Assembly (NCBI GenBank): GCA_017652345.1
Contig: JAGCBE010000511.1
Span: 1-15,255, forward strand
DNA: 15,255 nucleotides
From: Methanobrevibacter sp.
GTDB taxonomy: Archaea; Methanobacteriota; Methanobacteria; Methanobacteriales; Methanobacteriaceae
Reading direction: 5' to 3'
The position numbers and the translations under genes were made by a program. A model generated the notes under the pieces. That model was not told where the DNA came from. It saw only the letters and a list, made by a program, of their open reading frames with translations, and made no database searches. Shown here one piece after another: positions 9,507-15,112 of the stretch. Within the stretch, counting starts at the first letter, position 1, and each line of letters opens with the position of its first letter.

Positions 9507-9536
9507 GGGCTAATACCGCCCTTATGATATTAGCCC
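9507..9536 (-). other. Intergenic RNA hairpin upstream of tail-knob gene
   Basis: Perfect 9-bp arms (GGGCTAATA and TATTAGCCC) enclose a 12-nt loop, about 28 nt upstream of the tail-knob start. There is no clear U-tract of terminator type. It could shield the 5' end of a processed downstream mRNA or limit read-through from the capsid gene. Confidence 0.6.
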
Positions 9537-9564
9537 GTTTAGAGGAGATATATAAATAGGCTTA

Positions 9565-9591
9565 ATACCATCTAGGCAAGCCTAGAGGTAT
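9565..9591 (-). terminator. Stable hairpin just after the capsid stop; likely partial terminator or RNA stabiliser
   Basis: On the leftward RNA, ATACC and GGTAT plus TCTAGG and CCTAGA form an 11-bp stem with a one-base bulge, closed by a CUUG tetraloop (GG-CUUG-CC). It begins 2 nt after the capsid TAA stop. The following bases (TAAGCCTATTTATATATC) are only moderately U-rich, so full termination is doubtful. A structure here would favour more capsid than tail-knob mRNA. Confidence 0.65.
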
Positions 9592-9592
9592 C

Positions 9593-10747
9593 TTAAACAG
9601 CCTTTACTGTAATGAATGGATAATTCTTTAAATAACCTAAAGTATTGTGTCCAAATGTTAAGTAATGGTTCTCAGTTAAGCTTCTTGGATTGAAGAATGT
9701 AGTACCAGTTTCGAAAGCTGACATGTATGGAGGATATTTAACTAATACCTTACAAATAACGTCTGCAGTTTCGATGTATACTTCACCTAACTCGAAGTTT
9801 CCACCGGCCTTAATAGTTGCACCAGCTGGAATTTCATCACCAGGGAATACATGGTATGCAGTACTAGATACTGTTACATCCTTTTCAACAACTGCTCTTA
9901 AAGTACCATTAGCATGGTTAGCACCAGGTACATAAGTGTCATCGTCAGAATCAATTGGCTTACCAGTAGTTGGAGATGCAGCTGAGTAATCAGACTTATT
10001 GTCTGCAGTAATTACAGTACCAAAATATCTAGGTGCTAATACATCACCTGCGAAAGTTGATTGTAATGCATCATCATGGAAGATAGATGGTAAATCAATT
10101 TTCTTAACTTGGTTGAAGTAATCAGCGTTCCAAATTACTTTGATTTCAGAATCACCATAGCTTCTTAAGAATCCATAGTCATTGTATGCTCTGTTATAGT
10201 CTGCCATATCAGTGAATAAGTCAGCCATAGCCTTAGCAATATTTTCACCAGCTGAATTAGAATCAGCATCAATATCAATTGTTACTTGTTGTTTACCAAC
10301 AGAAGTTTCAGTAGTACCGATGAATACATTATATAAAGTACCATCATATACTTTCTTAGTTTCTTGCATCCAACCTAACATAACGCCGTTGAATGATGCG
10401 AAAGTACCTTCGTCAGCGAATGCACGCTTAGTTAAGTAGTTATCTACTGTTAATCTAATTTGACGGAAGATATCTAACTTGATTGCTTGTACTTCTGGGT
10501 CTTCAGCTCTATCTAATGATAATAGATTTGTAGCTTCTGCGTCATTGCCCCAAGCAACTGATTTTAATACGTCTGTAGCGTAGTAAAGCTTAGTATCACC
10601 ATATAATCCACCGTCTACTCTAGCCTTATCTACTAATGTTTGATGTTTTGAAAGATTATCTGCAAATACTTGCTGAGAGATAATCATATTTGCCAATGTA
10701 TCATAAATTTCATTGGCAGTTAATGTAAATGCACTTTGTAATGCCAT
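9593..10747 (-). CDS. Major capsid protein (HK97-fold type, phi29 gp8 position)
   Basis: A 384-aa protein, against 448 aa for phi29 gp8. Start ATG at 10747 behind TAAGGAGC. The N-terminus (LTANEIYDTLANMIISQQVF) is a long helix. Residues 40-110 (VDGGLYGDTKLYYATDVL, then DIFRQIRLTVDNYLTKRAF) and the C-terminal ENHYLTFGHNTLGYLKNYPFITVKAV resemble capsid proteins of small gut podoviruses. Placement right after a scaffold-like gene and before the tail knob is the phi29 order. Codon use is more varied than in the other late genes, fitting high expression. A region at about 240-300 rich in Asp, Gly and Thr may be a surface insertion. No separate head-fibre gene is seen. Confidence 0.85.
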   Translation of the reverse strand: MALQSAFTLTANEIYDTLANMIISQQVFADNLSKHQTLVDKARVDGGLYGDTKLYYATDVLKSVAWGNDAEATNLLSLDRAEDPEVQAIKLDIFRQIRLTVDNYLTKRAFADEGTFASFNGVMLGWMQETKKVYDGTLYNVFIGTTETSVGKQQVTIDIDADSNSAGENIAKAMADLFTDMADYNRAYNDYGFLRSYGDSEIKVIWNADYFNQVKKIDLPSIFHDDALQSTFAGDVLAPRYFGTVITADNKSDYSAASPTTGKPIDSDDDTYVPGANHANGTLRAVVEKDVTVSSTAYHVFPGDEIPAGATIKAGGNFELGEVYIETADVICKVLVKYPPYMSAFETGTTFFNPRSLTENHYLTFGHNTLGYLKNYPFITVKAV

Positions 10748-10764
10748 AAAATTTGCTCCTTAAA

Positions 10765-11250
10765 TTATTTTTTTAATTGTGTATCTTTGACTCTTCTTTG
10801 GAATTCATTAAGGAATACGTTAGGGTCGCCTTCAGAGTTATCAACCATTTCCTGCATAATAGTTGCAACCTTCTCAGCCTTAGCATAATCAGCTGCAGTA
10901 GCTGCTACCTTATTTCCTTGAGGCACAAACGGGTCTTCGTCACCACGTTTAAGCAAAGCACTACGAAGCTTTAATACATTATCCCAATATTCTAGGTTGG
11001 TTAAACTATCATCTGTTAGTACTCTTTTTCTTAGAGTGTCAATGTCTTCTGATAATACCTTATTTTGTGGTTCGATAGTTTCACCATTGACTAAACTTTG
11101 TAATAGCTTTTTGTTCTCAGCACGTAAAGAGTCATACGCGCTTTTTTCAACAGTAGTCTCCTTTAGAGTTTTAATCGCCTCTATATAATCGAGACTAGTA
11201 TCTGTGCTGTTGTCCACAGTTTGTTCGTTATTTAGCTTTTCTTCTGCCAT
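10765..11250 (-). CDS. Probable scaffolding protein
   Basis: A 161-aa protein, the first gene of the late operon. Start ATG at 11250 behind AAGGAGAAAAAAAT. The N-terminus is acidic and Asn/Thr-rich. A coiled-coil-like helix lies at about 32-55 (VEKSAYDSLRAENKKLLQSL) and another at about 65-100. The C-terminus is helical and ends basic (EFQRRVKDTQLKK), the usual capsid-binding arrangement in scaffolds. It sits just upstream of the capsid gene, as phi29 gene 7 precedes gene 8; phi29 gp7 is shorter (98 aa). No protease motif is visible. Role inferred from position and composition. Confidence 0.65.
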   Translation of the reverse strand: MAEEKLNNEQTVDNSTDTSLDYIEAIKTLKETTVEKSAYDSLRAENKKLLQSLVNGETIEPQNKVLSEDIDTLRKRVLTDDSLTNLEYWDNVLKLRSALLKRGDEDPFVPQGNKVAATAADYAKAEKVATIMQEMVDNSEGDPNVFLNEFQRRVKDTQLKK

Positions 11251-11283
11251 ATTTTTTTCTCCTTTATTTTATATGCTAAATTA

Positions 11284-11420
11284 AGTGTAGATAGAATTGC
11301 AGCTCACCTTATGCCTGTTACACCCTAGTGTTCATACCTAGCTAACTGTTGGTACCTCTTCGGTCTGACTCCACTCAATTAGTTATGTAAGATATAGACA
11401 TACGAGTCCACTGTCTACAT
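11284..11420 (+). ncRNA. Candidate structured RNA (possible pRNA analogue)
   Basis: This non-coding stretch is richer in GC than the sequence on either side. On the + strand GTGTAGATAG (11285-11294) pairs over 10 bp with CTGTCTACAT (11411-11420), closing the domain with two G-U wobbles. Inside, TAACTGTTG (11343-11351) pairs with CAATTAGTTA (11376-11385) with one bulge, and ACAC/GTGT (11320-11323, 11328-11331) forms a small hairpin. In both long helices the wobble pairs become A-C mismatches on the other strand, which favours + strand transcription. A weak -10 (TATGCT, 11272-11277) would start RNA near 11284. The size is close to phi29 pRNA (174 nt, 120 nt processed), which this packaging ATPase type uses. 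A structured leader of the leftward late mRNA is the alternative; its predicted start (about 11417) also falls at the domain edge. Confidence 0.35.
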
Positions 11421-11453
11421 ATTATTATACGATGTGTAATAAATTTTTTATAA
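11417..11453 (-). promoter_or_regulatory. Late promoter (leftward)
   Basis: On the minus strand a perfect TATAAT -10 lies at 11429-11424, giving a start near 11417 and a leader of about 167 nt before the scaffold gene. There is no good -35. A-tracts and a long AT palindrome sit there instead. This recalls the phi29 late promoter, which needs an activator bound upstream. Activation here is inferred. Confidence 0.55.
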
Positions 11454-11462
11454 AATTTATTA
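11437..11462. promoter_or_regulatory. AT-rich palindrome, candidate operator over the late -35 region
   Basis: Perfect 11-bp arms, TAATAAATTTT and AAAATTTATTA, flank TTAT. The right half, ATAAAATTTATT (11450-11461), recurs at 11493-11504 next to the early promoter, 43 bp away (about four helical turns). This suggests one regulator binding both promoters, possibly the ribbon-helix-helix protein at 11855-12073. Confidence 0.5.
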
Positions 11463-11481
11463 TTTATTAGTATTTAGTCAA

Positions 11482-11518
11482 TCTCAATTTTGATAAAATT
11501 TATTGTATAATATAGTGT
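11482..11518 (+). promoter_or_regulatory. Early promoter (rightward)
   Basis: A perfect TATAAT at 11506-11511 predicts a start near 11518. The -35 is poor at standard spacing; TTGATA (11490-11495) is too close at 10 bp. The AT-rich spacer carries the second ATAAAATTTATT copy. The leader to the first gene is about 140 nt. Confidence 0.55.
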
Positions 11519-11532
11519 GATTGAGAATCACA
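11516..11532. promoter_or_regulatory. Palindrome at the early transcription start, candidate operator
   Basis: TGTGATT, GAG, AATCACA: perfect 7-bp arms across the predicted start site. The core ATTGAGA also occurs inverted upstream (TCTCAAT, 11482-11488), flanking the promoter. A repressor bound here would block initiation. As RNA it would form a 5'-terminal hairpin. Confidence 0.5.
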
Positions 11533-11536
11533 AATA

Positions 11537-11621
11537 TGCCGAGACCGCGGCAATAACAATACGGCAATGATACAAATGTGTGTTAATTTAGCATGACCTG
11601 GGCAAGTCATTAAACTACCCA
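11537..11621 (+). promoter_or_regulatory. Structured early leader with possible pseudoknot
   Basis: TGCCG (11537-11541) can pair with CGGCA at 11548-11552 or at 11562-11566, which are mutually exclusive. Further on, ATGAC (11593-11597) pairs with GTCAT (11606-11610), and TGGG in that loop (11599-11602) can pair with CCCA (11618-11621), an H-type pseudoknot layout. It ends about 25 nt before the ribosome binding site of the first gene. No known riboswitch class is recognised. Confidence 0.3.
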
Positions 11622-11658
11622 CCTTCCTACTACAAAATAAATATAAAGGAGATTGTAA

Positions 11659-11853
11659 ATGGTAGTAAAATTTTGGATTGAAGATGAGAACGACTTAGCT
11701 CTCAAAGAAAAGATGGTATTAAAGTTATGTAAGATTAAAGGAGTTATCCTACATGATGTATCATCTAATCAGCTAAATTTAATTAGCAAAAGAACAGGTA
11801 AACAGTTGACCGAATACACTGTAACATTTTTAGAAATAAAGGAGAATAAATAA
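11659..11853 (+). CDS. Small early protein of unknown function
   Basis: A 64-aa protein, the first gene of the rightward operon, with a strong AAAGGAGA site 5 nt before the ATG. The sequence is lysine-rich with alternating hydrophobics. Residues 15-27 look helical (LKEKMVLKLCKIK), followed by strands (GVILHDV, LNLISK, YTVTFLEIKENK). No family is recognised. Small early proteins at this place in phi29-type phages bind DNA (histone-like p6, single-strand binding p5) or regulate transcription, but nothing here proves either. Stop TAA lies 1 nt before the ATG of the next gene. Confidence 0.65.
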   Translation: MVVKFWIEDENDLALKEKMVLKLCKIKGVILHDVSSNQLNLISKRTGKQLTEYTVTFLEIKENK

Positions 11854-11854
11854 T

Positions 11855-12073
11855 ATGAAGCAAACATACAACAGAGTAACAATGAATATTTCAGTTAAAC
11901 CAGAGGTAGCAAACTTTATAGTTACCCAAGCGCAAGCAGATAGACGTACAGTATCTGCATATATTAATATGGTATTTGAAGATATCATTAATGCAGTTAA
12001 TCCAGAGGATTTTGATGAATCAGAAGACAACCCTGCTACTAGATTAATTAATAGATTATTTGAGGGCAAGTAA
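11855..12073 (+). CDS. Ribbon-helix-helix DNA-binding regulator
   Basis: A 72-aa protein with start ATG at 11855 and AAAGGAGA about 10 nt upstream. The layout fits the Arc/CopG fold: a beta strand at residues 5-14 (YNRVTMNISV), helix A at 15-30 (KPEVANFIVTQAQADR), turn RT, helix B at 32-48 (VSAYINMVFEDIINAV). The C-terminal 24 residues are acidic and then helical (ATRLINRLFEGK). Such proteins dimerise and bind short palindromes with the strand pair. As an early gene beside two promoters with palindromes, it is the best candidate for the early-late switch and self-repression. phi29 p4 does that job with a different fold. Targets are inferred. Confidence 0.75.
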   Translation: MKQTYNRVTMNISVKPEVANFIVTQAQADRRTVSAYINMVFEDIINAVNPEDFDESEDNPATRLINRLFEGK

Positions 12074-12074
12074 T

Positions 12075-12362
12075 ATGAAACCAATGAATAATGTTAGAGT
12101 AGATAATGGATGGGTTATCTTTGAGGATAGATATTGTGTAGTGGGCAGACATCTATTAATTGTTGATAGAGATGCTGATGGAATCCAAGTTTATAAAAAT
12201 ACTGATTTTACAGGTGCATTAGGAAGAATGTATCTAAAAAATGGCAGATTACATATTATTGATTATGATACAAATGAAGAACTAGCTTATTATATTCCTG
12301 AAAAAGGCTTTATGAAAAAGATTGAAGACTCATTACCTAAGATAACAACATGCGGTATATAG
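12075..12362 (+). CDS. Small beta-rich early protein of unknown function
   Basis: A 95-aa protein. ATG at 12075 is preceded by GAGGG and is preferred over an upstream in-frame TTG. The sequence alternates hydrophobic and polar residues in strands (NGWVIFEDRYCVVGRHLLIVD, then GIQVYK, LGRMYLKNGRLHIIDYD, EELAYYIPE), suggesting a small beta barrel or sheet. This would suit a nucleic-acid-binding protein such as a single-strand DNA-binding protein, but no diagnostic motif is seen. The C-terminus (KITTCGI) overlaps the next gene by 13 nt. Stop is TAG. Confidence 0.65.
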   Translation: MKPMNNVRVDNGWVIFEDRYCVVGRHLLIVDRDADGIQVYKNTDFTGALGRMYLKNGRLHIIDYDTNEELAYYIPEKGFMKKIEDSLPKITTCGI

Positions 12363-12541
12363 ATTGACCATTAGATAAGCTAAAATGATATAAAGGTAAG
12401 TTACAGGCTGAATTTGATGAATTATGAGAGAAACATGAGAAACCTCTATTAATGCGTCATATTGGTTGTGAACTTATCTATATTATTAATTTAATTAAGG
12501 AGCGTGAGAGTAATGAGTCAATGAAAAGTGGAAATAGCTAG
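12350..12541 (+). CDS. Small 63-aa protein visible only with UGA=Trp
   Basis: The ATG at 12350 overlaps the upstream gene by 13 nt, and the TAG at 12539-12541 overlaps the polymerase start region. It contains three in-frame TGAs (12365, 12386, 12425), read as Trp 6, 13 and 26: IDWPLDKLKWYKGKLQAEF, then DELWEKHEKPLL. All its Trp codons are TGA. The product is charged and likely two helices (10-30, 40-58), with no cysteine pair or known motif. No strong ribosome binding site is visible, so coupling to the upstream gene is likely. Absence of TAA/TAG, fit between neighbours and sensible amino-acid pattern support it being real. Function unknown. Confidence 0.6.
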
Positions 12542-13583
12542 AATCAATATTACAGAAGAAGTATTTGAAGAAATACTAAATACTTGAAAATATGAAAAAT
12601 GTGATAACATATTTGATTATGTATATGGATATCCTAATAGATTAGTTCATAAAACAGATTTAGATGAACATATAATAGTCCCAACATTTAGATATAATTT
12701 TATAGTTAAGAAGTTAGGATATCCTGATGCAATTATTGAAGATAAAAATGATAATGTACAGCTATTACTTAGAAAAGATATAAGTATCAGTAAACCTGCT
12801 CCAGTAATTAGCGGTAGAAAAGCTTATAATATGATTACTAGAGTATTAAAAAAGCATTATACACCAGATGAGATTATTAATGTATTTAATACACATGTAA
12901 GGGAAAAGAATAAAGATTTAATTCAATATCATTATACTTTACCTAGAAGAGAGAATAATATATTTAAGTATACTAATGTAGTTAAATATGATATTAATAA
13001 AGCTCATGCATTTGCATTTATTAAAATGTTTCCAAAAGCTAAAAATGATTTAGTTAAATTAGTAGAAAAAGGTAATTATTATAAAAGTATTGGTGATGAA
13101 GCTAATACTCTTTATTATAAAAACCTATTTAATTATGCAGTAGGTTATTTAGTTGTTAAGGATTATAAAAGAACATATAATTATATTGTACAGACAACAA
13201 CTGAATTACTTAAGAAAACAATGGAAGAGTGTAATGGCACATTAATTTATGCTAATACAGATTCATTTGCAATACAATATCCGGAGAAATTATTACATAC
13301 AACTAATGCCTTAGGTGAGTTTAAATTAGAATGTAATACTGATATTTATTTCTATAGAAATAATCGTTATTATATTTATGAATATACTGATATTAAAGGT
13401 AAAAAAGTACAAGTAGGTTCTTGTTTAAAAGTTGTTAGAGATAATATATCATTAAAAGATGGTATTGTAGTAAATTATAAAGTGGATAGGTCTGAGAAGT
13501 TCTTTGATAAAGACGGCAGAGAACATATTAGATTAAAGCCATATGATATTATTAAGGAGAAATTAGATGAAATCATCTTATAA
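12513..13583 (+). CDS. Minimal family B DNA polymerase (protein-primed type by context; UGA=Trp)
   Basis: A 356-aa protein starting at ATG 12513 behind AAGGAG, with TGA as Trp at codons 4 and 25. Without recoding the first usable ATG is near codon 107. Motif A is YDINKAHAF (Asp160). Motif B fits K-x3-N-x3-G (Lys203, Asn207, Gly211). Motif C is YANTDS (246-251) with catalytic Asp250 but Asn248 where Asp is usual. RYY (285-287) may be the KxY element. phi29 polymerase has 575 aa. Here I find no exonuclease motifs before motif A, only 43 residues between motifs A and B (134 in phi29) and 39 from motif B to C (67 in phi29), leaving no room for phi29-type TPR1 and TPR2. It presumably copies the genome from the terminal repeats. 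The next gene overlaps its last 17 nt. Confidence 0.85.
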
Positions 13584-13995
13584 AACAAAAAATTATAGAC
13601 CTTCTAAGAGAGGTTTAACATTAGTAGGTAAAAATGGTAGAATAACTGCTAATAGTAAAGCTAATGTAGAAAAATATAAACAATATATTAATGATAGAAC
13701 AGATTTAACTAGTACAGATAAAATATCATTAATAGCTGATGTTGATGCTTATGTTCAATCAGCACATTTGCATAAAAAGAAATTAACTACTAATGGTTTA
13801 GAAGCAAGATATGCTGAAGATAAAATTGAAAGACTAATTACTAATGCTGGTTATACAGTTGATGAATTCGCTGAAGAGGCTGGAGTATCAGTAGAAGAAG
13901 TAATGAGAGAAGAAAACTGGCAAAATGGTTTATTCTTAGGCAAATACGAAATCAATTTCCAATATACAGGTTCAATTTTAAAATTGGTCGAATAA
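13567..13995 (+). CDS. Basic protein after the polymerase; candidate terminal protein or DNA-binding protein
   Basis: A 142-aa protein. ATG at 13567 lies 17 nt inside the polymerase gene behind AAGGAG, so the two are co-translated. Residues 1-35 are strongly basic (KSSYKTKNYRPSKRG, then GKNGR). Residues 40-70 are helical. Residues 95-115 (AGYTVDEFAEEAGVSVEEVM) read like a helix-turn-helix, and the C-terminus contains aromatic strands. In phi29 the terminal protein gene adjoins the polymerase gene, and terminal proteins are small, basic and poorly conserved, with a priming Ser, Thr or Tyr. Candidate residues are plentiful, so none can be picked. No other protein here is a better candidate. It could instead be a replication accessory or regulator. 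Confidence 0.5.
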   Translation: MKSSYKTKNYRPSKRGLTLVGKNGRITANSKANVEKYKQYINDRTDLTSTDKISLIADVDAYVQSAHLHKKKLTTNGLEARYAEDKIERLITNAGYTVDEFAEEAGVSVEEVMREENWQNGLFLGKYEINFQYTGSILKLVE

Positions 13996-14008
13996 GGAGT
14001 TTTTATTT

Positions 14009-15112
14009 ATGTCAGTAGATAAACTAGTAAGCCTATATAAAAAACACAAATATGAGTCAGAATGATATAATCTAAGACCTCTTTTAGGCCATGCTAACTG
14101 AGCATTATTCTATGTAATGTTAGGTTCAAGAGAAACTGGTAAGTCTTATGCTGTTACAGATTACTTCTGTCATATGTATAAGACTAAAGGTATTCCATTT
14201 ATATGGTTAAGACTAACAGAAAAGGCCACACAGAAGCTTTTAACTAATAATGCTGAGAAATTAGTAGACCCAGACCTAAGAAGACGATATGGGCTAAATT
14301 TGAAGACCAAGGGCAATAATGTTTACGATGTAGTAGAAGAAGAATATACTACCAAAAAAGGAAAAATAGAGAAAAGAGAAATATCTCGTAAACTATTTGC
14401 TCGTGTATATGCTATTAGTACATTCTATAATGATAAAGGTAGTATATATGATAATGAATTCCTAAAAATGAATCCAGATAATCAATATTTAGTTGCTATT
14501 GATGAATTCCAAAGGGAATCTGGTGAAAAGAATACATTTGATATTACATATTCTATTGTAAACCAATTAGAGAATTTATTAAGAAGTACTAAAGAAAGAA
14601 CTAAGGTATTCTTCATAGGTAACACTCTTGAAAATGCAAGCGATATTCTTTGTGCATTCAATTTTATTCCAGAAACCTGGGGAACATTCAAACTTAAATC
14701 AAAACGCTGTGTAATTGAGAATATTGAGCCCACAGAGCTATATAAACAGCGTAGACAAGGAACCATTGCTGATATCCTATTACCTAGTGCTTCTACATTT
14801 ACTAATAAACAGAATGTAGATGATACGCTTGTAGACAAGCGTCCATTAGTTAGTCCTAATTATGTAATCAAGTTTACTAAAGACCAATCACATTGGTATA
14901 CTGTATGAAACAATGGCATTATAGCTAAGTATAATGGCGAAAAGAAGAAAGCAATAGCTATGAGACCTTATCTAGATGAGTTATATAATAAAGATGCTGC
15001 TAAAGCAATTATAGACATGTTTGATACAAGGTCATATCATTATCGTAACTTAATAACATTTAAGCAGTTCCAACAAGACATAGAGATGCTTAAGCCACGT
15101 AAGTCAGGTTAG
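14009..15112 (+). CDS. DNA packaging ATPase (phi29 gp16-like; UGA=Trp)
   Basis: A 367-aa protein, against 332 aa for phi29 gp16. ATG at 14009 behind AAGGAG. TGA is read as Trp at codons 19, 31 and 300. The TAG stop (15110-15112) lies inside the right ITR, in the loop of the terminator. Walker A is GSRETGKS (39-46; phi29 has GARGIGKS). Walker B is YLVAIDEFQRE with Asp165 and Glu166. FFIGNTLE (about 201-208) is the following sensor strand. The C-terminal part (YVIKFTKDQSHWYTVWNNG, then TRSYHYRNLITFKQF) parallels the phi29 C-terminal RNase-H-like region (VYNGFTLGVWVD, NNYHLRKL). Without recoding, 36 N-terminal and 68 C-terminal residues are lost. It drives DNA through the connector. Here it is in the rightward operon with the replication genes. 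Confidence 0.9.

Noticed and set aside
11284..11420. tRNA or tmRNA in the central intergenic region
   Set aside because: No 7-bp acceptor stem with a TTCRA-type T loop or anticodon arm on either strand.
11598..11621. preQ1-like riboswitch from the small pseudoknot layout
   Set aside because: The conserved ligand-binding bases of preQ1 classes are not recognisable; only a generic pseudoknot geometry.
11567..11665. Possible 32-codon leader peptide in the early leader (ATG to TAG, one internal TGA)
   Set aside because: No ribosome binding site upstream and it runs through the structured leader and the next gene's ribosome site; too short to support.
4729..14838. Open frames antisense to the capsid, tail-knob, connector, scaffold, lower collar, regulator and ATPase genes
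   Set aside because: They mirror real genes on the opposite strand, lack good ribosome sites and show low-complexity composition typical of shadows.
14000..15112. ATPase pseudogene broken by three stops
   Set aside because: All three are TGA, the reading frame is otherwise intact with Walker motifs, and the same reassignment is needed in three other genes.
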